Positions 42,134-54,029 of a DNA stretch of 64,000 nucleotides are shown one piece after another (within the stretch, counting starts at the first letter, position 1; each line of letters opens with the position of its first letter). The notes below the pieces were generated by a model that had not been told where the DNA came from, did not search any database, and saw nothing but the letters and a program-made list of their open reading frames with translations. The DNA comes from Dugong dugon (Eukaryota > Chordata > Mammalia > Sirenia > Dugongidae), in contig CM057473.1 in the NCBI GenBank assembly GCA_030035585.1, positions 10,466,501 through 10,530,500 on the forward strand. Reading direction: 5' to 3'. The translations under genes and the position numbers were made by a program.

Positions 42134-42479
42134 CTGTTGTTGTTAGCTGGCTTTTGAGTCACCCCAACTCATGGTAACCCCACGCACAAGAAAGAAAAAG
42201 CTGCCTGGTTTTGCGCCATCCCCGTGATTGGTTGTGGATCAGATTGTTGTTGTCCATAGGGTTTTCATTGGCTGATATTCAGAAATAGATCATCAGGCCT
42301 TTCTTTCTAGTCCTTCTTAGTCTGGAAGCTTTGCTGATACCTGTTCAACATCATAACAATGTACAAGCCTTCAATGACAGATAGGTAGTGGCTATGCGTT
42401 TGGCTCCTTGGCCAGGAATCCAACCCGGGGCTCCCATATGGAAGGTGAGAAGTCTACTTTTAAACCACCATTGCCCTCA
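42134..42479 (-). repeat. SINE with tRNA-Gly-like head and AfroSINE-like body
   Basis: Minus-strand start GAGGGCAATGGTGGTTTAAA with a B-box-like GGGTTGGATTCCTGGCC, then the shared body with GATCTATTTCTGAATATCAG. The far end carries the sequence GCGCAAAACCAGGCAGC, like the RTE tail segment. It is the longest copy of this family here (346 bp). Confidence 0.72.
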
Positions 42480-42493
42480 TTAGTATCAGTTAA

Positions 42494-42664
42494 AAAACCC
42501 AAAACCAAACCCGCTGCCATTGAGTTGATTCCAACTCATAGAGACCCTATAGGACAGAGTAGAACTGCCCTGTAGGGTTTCCAAGAAAGGAGCGGGTAAT
42601 GGATTTGAACTGCCGATTTTTTGGTTAGCAGCCGAGCTCTTAACCACTACACCACCAGGGCTCC
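42494..42664 (-). repeat. AfroSINE, short form
   Basis: AAAAACCCAAAACCAAACCC to CACTACACCACCAGGGCTCC. Full length. Confidence 0.92.
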
Positions 42665-43196
42665 TGGTATGAGTCAGAACTCTTTAAAGATGTTAGGAAG
42701 TGGGCACTATTGCATATACACAAGATTTGATGAAATGTTAACATACTGGATGATTTTTGAGTGAGATTTTATTTTATTAAAAGTGGAGTGGTAAAAATTT
42801 TACTTTGAATCTGTGTGGATACCTTAGATGCTTGGAAACATTTAGGTCAGAAGAAATATCAAGTTATCTTTATCCCAAGAAAATGGTCAGTGGTGTTTTT
42901 TTGGAGGAAATCTTTATAAATCTTGAGCTAAAAACATATAGTCCCATTTTGAATTTGGGCTTATTCACAGTAGATTTTACAAAACGGTTGTGGAGACTTA
43001 TGCTGTCACTGTTCTGGGATGGGGGAGGGGAGGCGGAAGGAAAGAACAACTGTGTATTTTCCTCTGGAATCACATGTATAAAATTGCTGTGAAAAGCAAA
43101 TTGTTTTTAAAAAGAAATGCATTCACACTTCATGTTAACTAATAAGGGCTCAAAACTCTCGTTTCTGAAAATGGCTTTTATCTTATTTGCACGTTT
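42665..43196. other. Unassigned intron sequence
   Basis: No repeat recognised. The open frame at 42805-43092 has no similarity I recognise. The interval ends at an L1 integration site. Confidence 0.4.
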
Positions 43197-43212
43197 AAAA
43201 TATGGTGCTTGA

Positions 43213-44057
43213 CTAAATAGACGATAGATAAGTGGTAACTTTGGTGAAGGGTAAGAAAGTACACGGTACTGGGGAAGCCAACACAGCTTGTTCAGGGTAA
43301 GGTCATGGAAGCTCCATGGACAAATCCAGACTCCCTCAGGGACTGAACTGTTGGGCTGAGGGCTGTGGGGACCATGGTCTCAGGGAACATCTAGCTCAAT
43401 TGGCATAACATAGTTTATAAAGAAAATGTTCTACATTCTACTTTGGTGGGTAGCGTCTGGGGTCTTAAAAGCCTGTGAGCTGCCATCTAAGATACTCCAC
43501 TGGTCTCACCCCTTCAGGAGCAGGGGAGAATGAAGAAAACTAAAGACACAACGGAAAGATTAATCCAAAGGACTAGTAGACCACAGCTACTATGGTCTCC
43601 ACCAGACAGAGTCCAGAACAACTAGATGGTGCCCGGCTACCACCACTGACTGCTCTGACAGGGATCACAGTAGAGAGTCCTGGACAGAGCAGGAGAAAAA
43701 TGTAGAACAAAATTCTAACTCACAAAAAAAGACCAGACTTAACTGGCCTAACAGAGACTGGACCCTGGACACCCTTTTAGCCCAGGAATGAAGGCACTCT
43801 GGAGGTTCACCTTTTAGCCAAAGATTAGACAGACCCATAGAACAAAATGAGACTAAAGGGGCACACCAGCCCAGGGGTAAGGACTAGAAGGCAGGAGGGG
43901 AAAGAAAAGCTGGTAACAGGGAACCCAAGGTTGAGAAGGGAGAGTGTTGACATGTCATGGGGTTGTAACCAATGCCATAAAACAATATATGTACTAACTG
44001 TTTAATGAGAAGCTACTTTGTTCTGTAAACCTTCATCTAAAGTTCAAAAAATAAATA
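43213..44057 (+). mobile_element. L1 3' UTR insertion with perfect 16 bp target duplication
   Basis: AAAATATGGTGCTTGA occurs at 43197-43212 and 44058-44073, and the target reads TTT/AAAATATG, the L1 endonuclease preference. The 845 bp insert ends with an AAAAAATAAATAA tail. It contains no reading frame of ORF2, only 3' UTR sequence shared with copies at 8490, 38362 and 54030. The perfect duplication suggests a comparatively young event. Confidence 0.88.
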
Positions 44058-44302
44058 AAAATATGGTGCTTGATTACCTGTTTAAATTAATTATGTGGCT
44101 TTCATTGACTGTGAGGTAGAGGAGATCCCAACCAAACTGTGGATCCCTACCCTTTTGACCCCCTAGAAACTCCTCAATAAAATGGTTTGAGTCCCCCACC
44201 CAAAAAAACAAAAAAAAACCTACTTCTAAGCTGATTTTTAATTGATTTGCAGCCAGGCTGTCTTCTTTGCAAGATTTTAATAGTAGTGATGGTTTCATAT
44301 CT

Positions 44303-44660
44303 TAGTGACCAGTGCTGCTATAACAGAAATACCACAGATGGGTGGCTTTAACAAACAGAAATTTGTTTTCTCACAGTTGAGGAGGCTAGAAGTTCAAATT
44401 CAGGGCACTCGCTCTAGGGGAAGGCTTTCTGTGTTGGTTCTGGGGCAAAGTCCTTGTCTCTTCACCTTCTATTCCTTGGTGATCTTCATGTGGCATAGCA
44501 TCTATCTTCCCCCATCTCGGCTTGCTCACTTGCTTGTTTAATTCTTTTATATCTCAAAAAAGATTGATTTTTAAGACACACCCTATGGTAATATTGTCTC
44601 ATTAACATAACAAAGAACCCATTCCTAAATGGGATTATAACCACAGGTATGAAATAGAAA
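44303..44660 (-). mobile_element. MLT1-like LTR fossil (ERVL-MaLR), main part
   Basis: GTGCTGCTATAACAGAAATACC onward is the reverse of the 41 kb LTR, including TTTTATATCTCAAAAAAGATTG and GAACCCATTCCTAAATGGGA. A further matching piece lies at 45148-45205 beyond other repeats. Confidence 0.65.
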
Positions 44661-44879
44661 CCATACACCCTGAGATTGAAATTGTAGCCAAGAAAAAGCT
44701 AAGAGGCAAACAAAGGCTTAAATTAATGGGCAGAATAACCTCATCTTTAAGCTTTGGGTAAATGTAACACTCTTCTAACACTGATTCCTATAGTGGTTTA
44801 ATCTGGAAGTGTTGTCGGGTTCTTTTCTATATGGTTCCTGGCATGCTAAGAGGTCTATTATTGCAAGAGTGTTGCTTTC

Positions 44880-44980
44880 TTTCTTACTTTTTAAATAAAC
44901 TTTTTAACTTTAGAGCAGTTTTAGCTTAACAGAAAAATTGCAAAGAGTACAATGAGTTCCCATATACTCTGTACCCAGAC
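44880..44980 (-). repeat. Old L1M-like tail fragment
   Basis: TTTAGAGCAGTTTTAGCTTAAC, AAAATTGCAAAGAGTACAATGA and GTTCCCATATACTCTGTACCC match the reverse of a widespread older mammalian L1 3' segment. Confidence 0.6.
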
Positions 44981-45145
44981 CAAGGAAACTGAACCTGTTG
45001 CCGTTGAGTCAATTCCAACTCATAGCGACCCTATAGGACAGAGTAGAACTGTCCCATAGGATTTCCAGGGAGCAGCTGATGGATTTGAACTGCTGACCTT
45101 TTGGTTAGCAGCCATATCTCTTAACCACTGCGCCACCAGGGTATA
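44981..45145 (-). repeat. AfroSINE, short form
   Basis: Full-length minus-strand copy from CAAGGAAACTGAACCTGTTG to ACCACTGCGCCACCAGGGT. Confidence 0.92.
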
Positions 45146-45147
45146 GG

Positions 45148-45205
45148 GGTTAGGATTTACAACATATATTTTAGGGGGACACGATTCAGTCTATACCATT
45201 TCGTA
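45148..45205 (-). mobile_element. MLT1-like LTR fossil, remaining piece
   Basis: GGGTTAGGATTTACAACATAT and GGGGGACACGATTCAGTC correspond to the reverse of the first part of the 41 kb LTR. It is probably the continuation of 44303-44660. Confidence 0.5.
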
Positions 45206-45355
45206 TTTATTATTCTCAGTAATTTTCTTTAAGAGTATGTTAGAGTGATGTTTCTTAGAATGGGTAAAATACAGTCTAGAAACTGAAGCAAACATGAATC
45301 ATCATAGATTTATTTATGAAAACCTGCTTTTCCTTTATATGCTGTACTTTATCAA

Positions 45356-45612
45356 TGTTGTTGTTACCTGCTGTCAGGTTGGTTCCGACTCATAGTGACA
45401 GTATGTAAAACAGAACAAAGCAGTACCTGGTCCTGCGCCATCTTCACAATCTTTGCTGTGTGTGCCCATAGTTGGCACCACTGTGTCAGTCCATCTCGTT
45501 GAGGGTCTTCCTCTTTTTTGCTGACCCTCTACTTTACCAAGCATGAAGTCCTGACTGATCCCTCCTGATGACATATCCAAAGTACATGAGACAAAGTCTT
45601 GCCATGCTCACT
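45356..45612 (-). mobile_element. RTE-type LINE 3' end
   Basis: From TTGTTGTTACCTGCTGTCAG through CAGTCCATCTCGTTGAGGGTC, ACCCTCTACTTTACCAAGCA and GACATATCCAAAGTACATGA. This is the reverse complement of the last about 250 bp of the RTE elements at 3580 and 24604. Confidence 0.82.
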
Positions 45613-46204
45613 TCAGCAAGACCTTTGGGAATTCCTGCAAAGGAATTTCAACTTCAGAGAAGTAATTTTGTAGATGTCTGAAATCTAAGTCAACAAAGTT
45701 AAGTTCCCAGATCAGGAGCAGGAAGAGGGATTCATTATTTAGTTAACCATATCAGATGTCTATTCTAGTGGAGGAAGATTTTCTTACATTGGTTTTGATT
45801 GATTTGACATAAAAGGGGAGTGGGAGTGTTTTCCTTTATTCTAATTATTAATCAGTTTGCATAGCCAAAAAGATTTAGAGCAAGATTGTGCACCTAATTC
45901 ATAGCCTAGTGATTTATCTCCCTAGTAATTGTAATGAATAATTAAGACATTCAAAATTAATCTAGATCTAGTAACAGACAAACATTAGGTCAGGACTAAA
46001 ATCAAGACCTTGGCAAGTGTGTTAATAAAAATTGTATATATAATGTTAATAGGTTCCTTCCTTAGGATACTGATTACTCAGGAACTATCATTTTCATCTT
46101 CTCCTTGTCATTGAGTTTCAGCAATTAAGTATATTTACTAAACTTCTAGTGTAGGATACACTGAACCATTTATTTACCTTTTTACGTCAAATAAAGCCTA
46201 TTCT
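45613..46204. other. Unassigned intron sequence
   Basis: No repeat recognised, AT-rich. Confidence 0.4.
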
Positions 46205-46475
46205 TTTTTTTTTAAAACTAACTTTTTTTTGTTTCAAAACATACGCCATTTCAACAGTTTCTGCACGTCCAATTCTGTAACACTGATTACATTCTTCAAG
46301 TTGTGCAACCATTTTCACTCTGCTTTTCCAGATTGATCCTCCCGCATTAGTATAAACTCACTGCCCCCTAAGCTTCCTGTCTAACCTTTGGAGTTGCTGT
46401 TGTCAGTTTGACGCCATGTAAGTAGTTCTTTAAGAGGTCATAGTGCTCCTGGCAGACGTTCAGTAAAACCAATTC
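46205..46475 (-). mobile_element. L1 3' UTR fragment
   Basis: After a T-rich start, CAACAGTTTCTGCACGTCCAA, CAAGTTGTGCAACCATTTTC and TATAAACTCACTGCCCCCTAAG match the copies at 20032 and 56601 in the same order. Confidence 0.72.
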
Positions 46476-47373
46476 TCTAATAACACTTTGATCTTTTTGG
46501 TCTTCATACTAACACTTAGAATTTGAGACAGACTCTAAAGGAGGTTTCTGTTGTGAGCCAACATAGATTATTTCCTTTAGAAATGATTTTAAAACTCCAA
46601 AATTCTGTATTCCATAACTTAATTTGCTGGTGGTTTTCAGAGTCGACTGATTTAATTAATCAAATATTTGGATATTCTTTGGCAAGGTGCTATGGCAGCA
46701 GATTAAGGATTTATGGAGATAACGTTGTAATGGATACTCAGGTAAGAGGACAGTGTACTTACTGCAAAATAGAAATAGAAAATCCTGTGGTAGTTCAGGA
46801 CTAGAGGAGATTTTTTTTTCTAAGAAAATGTTTTTAGAAAAGAGAGAACTAACATTGATTTCTTAAAGAGGAGTGGTTCTTTTATTCCTTGGACTACATT
46901 GAGCTATACTGAGCATAGCTCAATGCATTGGATGCTTTTCTTTCTGTAGATTTGATTTAAATAAGCTTTAGGTGCTGAAGTATCTAAAAGGTATAAGGTG
47001 CAGAATTAATTATAAAGCAGAGCAAAAATTAGAATTCAGGCATGAGGCATATATAGTATCAATTTAATTTTGTTCCCCTTAAACTCCATTATTTTTGGTG
47101 CGCTTCAAAGACACCATGTATGAGGCATTTTTACTATGCCCAAGCAATTTTATCATAATTTTTTTTTTTTTTTTTTGGTAACTCTTTCTCTTTACCAGAT
47201 TAATTCTTATGTAGTGGCAGGGCTAGATTGATGGTTTGTCATCTAAAGATTATTTATATCTGTTTAACATGGCAAGGAGTTATTTTGTTTTCCTTGTTTA
47301 AGGAAACAGGTGTTTTCTTAATGGGCATTTTCTTAGATGGAAAAACCTAATTAACTATCTCTGTGTTAGTATG
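46476..47373. other. Unassigned intron sequence
   Basis: It includes the 93-codon open frame at 46523-46804 with no recognised similarity, and a T18 run at about 47159-47177. Confidence 0.4.
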
Positions 47374-47572
47374 AGGAGTTCCGAGGTGGCACTGGGCTGC
47401 TAACTGAAAGGTTGGAGGTTCGAGTCCCCCTAGAGGTGCCTAGGAAAAAGACCCAGGGATCTACTTCTGAAAAATCAGCCATCGAAAACCCTGCAGAGCA
47501 TAGTTCTACTCTGGCTCACATGGGGTCCCCATGAGTGAGAATCCACCCAATTTCAACTGGTTGGCTGGTTGG
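47374..47572 (+). repeat. AfroSINE, long form
   Basis: GAGGAGTTCCGAGGTGGCAC, B box AGGTTGGAGGTTCGAGTCCC, long-form block GGATCTACTTCTGAAAAATC, tail GGGGTCCCCATGAGTGAGAA. Near full length, with a small deletion after the A box. Confidence 0.88.
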
Positions 47573-48007
47573 TATTTTAGAATGAAGTACACTGCCATCT
47601 GTATAAATTGGGGTCATATTTGAGTTTCTTGGTTTTTCATTCAGATGGTTTTAGATTCTAAGCTTTGCTTTTGAGATTCTAAACTTAACATACGATTTTA
47701 TATATGACATGTAATATTTCTCACTACTGAGAATAATGAGTTGGATCTCTCAGATGACTTGAATTAGGTATTAATTCAGATAAATTATCAATAAAGTGGA
47801 TTTTACAGTTCAGAGGAGCTTGCTATGATGATTTGAGTATTTTTCTAAATTATTAATGTGTAGCTCATTTTGACTGTATATAAGACCCTGTCCAGTGCTT
47901 CAACTTTACTTAATGAAATAGACAATTTCTTACTATTTTTCTTCTTATTTAAACACATCTTCATTATAGGCTTCATGTCTCTATCACAAGCTTAATAATC
48001 TTTGTTT
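47573..48007. other. Unassigned intron sequence
   Basis: No repeat recognised. Confidence 0.35.
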
Positions 48008-48019
48008 TGGCTTAGTAGT

Positions 48020-48184
48020 AATCAAAAACCAAACTCATTGCCCTTGAGTTGGTTCCGACTCATAGTGACCCTAGAGTGCACAGTACACCTGCCCCATAGG
48101 GTTTCCAAGGAGCAGCTGTTGGATTTGAACTGCCGACCTTTTGGTTAGCAGCCAAGCTGTTAACCACGGTGCCACCAGTGCTAC
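48020..48184 (-). repeat. AfroSINE, short form, with perfect 12 bp target duplication
   Basis: TGGCTTAGTAGT lies at 48008-48019 and 48185-48196. Full-length minus-strand copy. Confidence 0.95.
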
Positions 48185-48196
48185 TGGCTTAGTAGT

Positions 48197-48951
48197 CGGA
48201 GTCACCAAATATTTTGAGTGACTCACTGAGTGTATTGCTCTAGACTCAATAGTCTTTCAAGAAAAAAAAAATGCTTAGTGTAGAACGGCTGTAAACTATT
48301 AAAATGGTTACATTTTTCTATAAAATCTTGGTGCTTCTTGGGTAAATAATGAAGTGTTCCATTTTATGGACCTTTTTACTACTTTCATGGATAACATAAA
48401 TTTATATTACCTAGGAATAGGTATATACTCAAAGGAAAATAATAGAATTTATTCTTAGTGAATGCCCATCTAAAAGATGGTTTTGGCTCTTTAAGTAGAT
48501 TTTTTTTTTTTCCTGCTTTGTTCTTTTCTGTGGTGGTGAGGGAGGAAGGAAGGGAACAGAATGCTAAAAATACACATGGTTAAATAGAAGTAAAACTTAC
48601 ATATTTCTGATGTCCAGACCCGACGAAGTTAGAAACAGGAGTTTGACTTTAGCATGATCTTAGCTAAACACTTGAGTCATTTCTAAATATTTTAGAGTTA
48701 AAGAATGCCTTATGAAATATCTAAAAGAGTTTTTTTTTCTCCTTGAGAATTTTGTAAAATGATTTTGTAAAATGTAGAGAGGTACTTGATTCTTGAGCTG
48801 GTACCTAAAATTCAAAGACTGTTGTTGTACTCTGCAGCTGTAAGCCACCGTGTTCACCATCAAACACGTCTCCTCATGAGCAAAGTCCTTGTTCTCTGCC
48901 TAAGTTTTCTCGTATTGAAAAGTCAATGTGTGCTTCTTCCAGGGAAACACT
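48197..48951. other. Unassigned intron sequence
   Basis: A and T runs occur near 48266 and 48499. No gene or named repeat. Confidence 0.4.
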
Positions 48952-48968
48952 TAAGAAGCTTGGAGAAT

Positions 48969-50440
48969 CTTTTTTTTTTTTTTCTTTGAATATTTTATTG
49001 TGGTTTTGGTGGAATTTTATAGAGCAAATTGGTTTCCCATACAACAATTTATACACATTTTGTTTCGTGACGTTAGTTGCAATCCCCTTATTGTGACCAC
49101 ATTCTACCCACTTCCTCCCTGAGTTCCCTGTTTCCATTTGCCCACCCTTCTTGCCTTCTGAACTTTGTTTTTGGGCAAATTCGGCCCTTTTGATCTGGTA
49201 TGTTGATTGTTCTGAGGAGCACGTTCCACATGGGTGTTATTTGTTCACTTTACAAGCTTGTCTGTTGTTTGGCTGAAAGGTGATCTCCAGGAGTGGGTTC
49301 AGTTCCAGGTTTGAAGGATATCTAAGGGCCATCAGTCTCTTTCAGACCAGTAAGTCTGGTCTTTTTTATGAATTTCAATTTTGTTCTCCATTTTTCTCCC
49401 ATGCTGTCCAGGACCTTCTACCATGATTCCCGTCAGAGTGGTTGGTATTTGTAGCTGGGCACCATCTAGTTCTTCTGGTCTCAGGTATTTGAGGCTGTGG
49501 TTCATGTGGTCCATTAGTCCTTTGGATTAACAGTTTCCTTGAGACTTTGATTTTCTTCACTTTTCTTTGCTCCGGATGGGAAGAGACCAATAGATGTATC
49601 TTAGATGGCCTCTCGCAAACTTTTAAGACCCCAGTTGCTGCTCACAAAAGTAGGATGTTGAACGTTGTCTTTATGGATTATGTTATGCCGGTTGACCTGG
49701 TTGTCCCCCGAGACTATCGTCCTAAGCCCTCAAGCCCAGTGACAGTCCGTTGAGGTGTTTGGTTACAGCTAGGGAGTCTTCGTAACTGTGCCCCTGTGTG
49801 GTCTACTGTATACATGGATATATTTGCAGCACATGGAAATGCATATGTAGAAATATCCTCTGCTAAACCCATATGTGCTTGTAGGTGTACTCCCATATGC
49901 CATCCCACACCTGTTCAGCTTACATACCTACCTATGTATCCACTTGTAAATTATTGTTCATTATTACTGTTATTGCAGGATTATGTGTAATAATATCTAC
50001 AATTGTTGCCTTTTATTCCTGTGTACTTCTCAGTGTCTTCCTTTGCCTTGGTCATGTTGTAATGACTTCCCTCATATTGTGTATTGTCTTCCCCTTCACC
50101 CAAGTTAGTACGTGTCTACTGTCTAGTTAGTGATTACTCTTTCCTCTCCCTCCCCTCCCTGGTAACCATCAAGAATGTTTGTTTCTGTGTTTAAACCTTC
50201 TCTTGACTTTTTATAATAGTAATCTCATATAATATTTGCCCTTTTGTGATTGACTTATTTCACTCAGTATATTGTCCTCGTGGTTCATCCATGTTGTGAG
50301 ATGTTTTGCAGATTTATTGTTATTCTTTAACGGTGTGTAGTATTCCATTGTGTGTATGTACTGCTGTTTGTTTATCCATTCATCTATTGGAGATCTTAAT
50401 GCAAGAACTTAATGCAAGAAGCATGAGGATGTTAATGCAA
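48969..50440 (-). mobile_element. L1 3' end, longest copy in the window
   Basis: A T-rich start (48969-48983) is followed by the reversed 3' UTR (CCAGTAAGTCTGGTCTTTTT near 49349, GCTGGGCACCATCTAGTTCT near 49455, GGCCTCTCGCAAACTTTTAA near 49607). Further in, GGTTCATCCATGTTGTGAGA and GTAGTATTCCATTGTGTGTA are widely shared L1 3'-region sequence, which supports the L1 assignment of this whole family. Diverged flanks AAGAAGCTTGGAGAAT (48952-48967) and AAGAACTTGGGAAATT (about 50441-50456) are a probable target duplication. Confidence 0.75.
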
Positions 50441-50456
50441 GAACTTGGGAAATTTT

Positions 50457-50965
50457 CTTTAATAGATGTTTTAAAACTTTCGGCCTTTTATCTAAATCTC
50501 TGAATAACTGTGAAAGCCTTATTATATACTTAATGTTTTTTAAAAACAGTGGCACAGATTTTATTATGTCTTAAAAATTACAGATTGATGACCTGTTTCT
50601 GGTTTTGTTTGTGAGTGTAGTCTTCACGTGAATTGCAGTCTATTCATTTCTAACTGGAAGTATAACCAGCCTGGCTTTTGTGTGATTTTCAACATGTTAT
50701 AGCTTCTTTGTAGTGAAAACTAGCACAACGTTTCAACATACTATTTGAGGAAAACATTACTGAAGAAACAGTGATTGTCTGGGTATTATATATTACCTTT
50801 TACTTACCTGGTGCTTATATTTATCAGCATAGATAAGCTCCTTGATGTCACTATGTAAAGGTCTTCTAAAGGTATTCCCTTTTCAGAAAGAAATATTCAG
50901 GAGTCGGCTGACCTCTCTCTCACTAGTGTGGACATGTGGAAAGATCAGTAGTAATTTGTATCTTC
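50457..50965. other. Unassigned intron sequence
   Basis: No repeat recognised. Confidence 0.35.
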
Positions 50966-50975
50966 TATTATGAAA

Positions 50976-51185
50976 GCCTGAAGTCCCTGGGTAGTGCAGA
51001 TGGTTAACATGCTCAGCTGTTAATAGAAAGGTTGGAGGTTTGGGTCCACTCAGAGGCACCTTGGAAGAAGGGCCTGGAGAGCTACTTCTGAAAAAATCAG
51101 CCGTTGAAAACCCCATGAAGCAGTTCTACTCTGGCACACATGGGGTCTCCATGAGTCAGAACTGACTCGATAGCAACTGGTTGGT
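50976..51185 (+). repeat. AfroSINE, long form, with 10 bp target duplication
   Basis: TATTATGAAA (50966-50975) and TATTGTGAAA (51186-51195) flank a full-length long-form copy (AGTCCCTGGGTAGTGCAGAT, GAGCTACTTCTGAAAAAATC). Confidence 0.9.
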
Positions 51186-51195
51186 TATTGTGAAA

Positions 51196-52889
51196 TCTAT
51201 AGTAATGTGTCCTCTGTAGTGTGGAAACAAAAGCACTAATTTTTTCCCCCTCAGGTATATACTTTAATTTGGAGTTTTGACATCCATGTCTTCTGCTCTT
51301 TCTTTTCTTAGTTCTTATCCACCCGTCGTTTTTACTTAGTATCATCTTACTGAATTTTACAGATGTGACTTTGGAATCCAAGGATATGATTTAAGTGCAT
51401 GCACCTGTCATCAGCCTTCTCAAATTTATTTCCCTAAATGCAGATCCAACTTTTCTGTTAACAAACCACCTTGATTCTGATTACCTGTGTGATTTAAAAG
51501 GCAAAAGAGATGGAATTTTGTAGTGTATTGGGAATGAACTTTTTCATTTTTGCTACTTTTTTTTGCATGCTTCTGAATGTTCATGATTTTCTTCTGAAAT
51601 ATTTTAGGCATTTGGGAACATGTCTTCATTCTTACCATCTTTTCTTGCCCTACATTCTTTATGTCATACAGTTATTTTACGTACAGCCCAATCTGATGCT
51701 CTATTAAATCATCAGTTCTGCAGGGTGCTTGCTAATATTCACTGCTCAGGTTTTCTTTAATGCTTCTTTTTGGTTTTGTTTATTTTGTTTTTTTCAAAAT
51801 GACCTGATCATATTTTGCTTGGTCATCTCTCTCAAATCTCTTAGAAAAATATGTTTCAAATTCTCCAATAATATTTAACATGCAGTCAAGGAAAGGATCT
51901 TATGGCCAAAAGTATTTGGGAAACACTGGTTTAAAAAGAGTTAAACTGGCTTCATTATTTTAAGATTTTCTCAAAGCCTCCAATATCCATCTTGAAGGAT
52001 CCACTTCTGTGTGTTTAAAAGAATTTTGTCCCCGCTCTCTCCCAGAGTTTTTGGGAACACTGATTTACAACTTAAGTGAGACCCACGTACTTTGGAAAGA
52101 AAAGTGCCCTAAACACTCTTGAGCCATTTTGATTCCATGTTATTTAGTGGTACATTTCATAGTTTATTGATGTAAGCTTGCAATTAAAAAAAAAAAAAAA
52201 GTTCTTGCGTAAGAGCAGCTCCATGGCTCCATTATAAATCAACAAATTTAATACTGTGGCTTAACAAACAAAAATAAAATAGTGTTAATTTTGAAATTGG
52301 TGACAGCTCCTGAACCCTATTTAGAACGTGTTTCGCTGATAGTAAGCTGTCACATTGGACTTCATGATGCTTAGGTTCAATATTTTGAAGAGCTCAAATG
52401 GCCATTAAACGCCATGAATTAAAATATCATCCATGGTTTAAAAATACTGTGTAGGCTTGGTGAGTCAGATCTGCCACATTGAGCTTGCTGCGTCGTGGCT
52501 AGGAATGAATGATGATACACAGGGGCTGAGGTGTCCTTACTAGCTTGTTTCTTTTGGGGACAACTTGGCAAGCAGATGTCTTACAGATAAATGAGGAAAG
52601 ATTGTCTATTTCAAGTGGCATAACGCATTCTTTAAACCAGTATGTCATATCTGGTTATAGAGTCAGCATTTTCTTTAGAGCAGAAAATGCTCTCTCAGGA
52701 TTCCTGAATAAACAGCAGATGTCTTGTAGGGTTAGCTCTCAGGAGACTTCAAGTGCTAGATACTCATGAGTTCCTTCTCCCCAGATGCCTCAGGAAGTTT
52801 TTCGTGTCAGAGTTCCTTTCTTTTCTTTCTTCCAGCTAGATGCAGGCTGAGTTGATATTGTTAGCTCTTTAACAAAATGCTTCCTCTAG
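51196..52889. other. Repeat-poor intron stretch
   Basis: About 1.7 kb with no SINE, L1 or LTR recognised, apart from an A15 run at about 52186-52200 and weak traces of an old DNA transposon around 51880-52060. The part 52100-52800 has no repeat and would be a good place to look for conserved noncoding sequence. Confidence 0.4.
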
Positions 52890-53050
52890 CCACCCCGTGT
52901 GTGTCAGAGTAGAACTGTGCTCCATAGAGTTTTTAAAGGTTGATTTTTCAGAAGCAGATCGCTAGGCCTTTTTTCTGAGGCACCTCTGAGTGGACTCGAA
53001 CCTCCAACCTTTTGGTTAGCAGCCAAATGTGTTAACCTTTTGTTCCTCCT
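52890..53050 (-). repeat. AfroSINE, long form, partial
   Basis: CTAGCCACCCCGTGTGTGTC, GCAGATCGCTAGGCCTTTTT and CTCGAACCTCCAACCTTTTG on the minus strand. The tail end is degraded. Confidence 0.78.
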
Positions 53051-53079
53051 AGAGACTCCAATACCCCGTGAGATGGAAT

Positions 53080-53190
53080 GTTATTAAATTCCATCTTAGA
53101 AATAAAAGAAATCAAACATTAAATTTAAGAGACTTGCCCCAAAATAACTGTTAAATGCTAGACACAGAGTTTGACCTTTTCCTTTGATTC
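53080..53190 (-). repeat. MIR-like fragment
   Basis: AAGAGACTTGCCCCAAAATAAC and GCTAGACACAGAGTTTGACC resemble the reversed MIR centre. Weak. Confidence 0.4.
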
Positions 53191-53605
53191 CAAGATTCTT
53201 ACCAGTATCATTTAGACAGTTCACGCGGGGACCCTGCACCAGTCATAAATCCCCCGAGACCTCTAGAGATGTAAGCAGTAATGAGTTAGACTAGGTTCAT
53301 AGTTTCAGCTACCGGACACAGAGAAGTTTCTGGAGATAGTCTTTTTAGTCACATATTTTCATACAGCATTTGATTTAAGTAACTCATTAAACCTGCACTT
53401 GTTATTCAAGTAGAGTTAATAAATTATTCAAAGGGATTCCAGTGGTTTAGCCCTTTCTCCTCTTGTCGAAATAGTTCATTATGAAATGATTGGCTAGAAT
53501 TAGAAATCCCTACACAGGGAGAGACAATCCTCTGCCAGATTCCTCGGTCTTACAGTCCTACTTGTGAATCCATAGTCCAGCTTTCTTGTGAACTTGCTCA
53601 TAGCA

Positions 53606-53812
53606 GTTGTTGTTAGTTGTCATTGAGTTGATTCTGACTCCTGGCAACCCCATGCATGCAGAGTAGAACTGCTGCATATTGTTTTCAAGGCTGTGGTCTC
53701 TTGGATGGAGATCAGCAAACCTGTCTTCCTAGGCACCTCTGGGTGGGTTCAAACTGCCAGTCTTTTGGCTAGTAGTCAAGCACATAACTGTTGGTGCCCC
53801 TCAGGAACTCCT
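53606..53812 (-). repeat. AfroSINE, long form
   Basis: TTGTTGTTAGTTGTCATTGAG, GCACCTCTGGGTGGGTTCAA and TTTTGGCTAGTAGTCAAGC on the minus strand, near full length. Confidence 0.85.
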
Positions 53813-53840
53813 TCAGAGGCAGTTACCACTTGTTATTTTT

Positions 53841-53856
53841 GTGTGTGTGTGTGTAG
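53841..53856. repeat. Short GT microsatellite
   Basis: About eight GT units. Confidence 0.7.
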
Positions 53857-54029
53857 GTGAGATAATTGACTCTGAAGACTTCTTAATTGACAGATTACTG
53901 TTATAGATAGACCCACAGGGAGTTAATATGATAAAATTATTTCTGGTCTTTGGAAGAAAAATAACTATGAGCCAATTTTCTGTGACCTTGAGGGGAGGAT
54001 TATGGAGCTTAAGGGTAATAACCTTTGAA

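Noticed and set aside
49547-50130. Several cysteine- and serine-rich open frames on the plus strand
   Set aside because: They lie on the antisense strand of an L1 3' end, which has no coding role.
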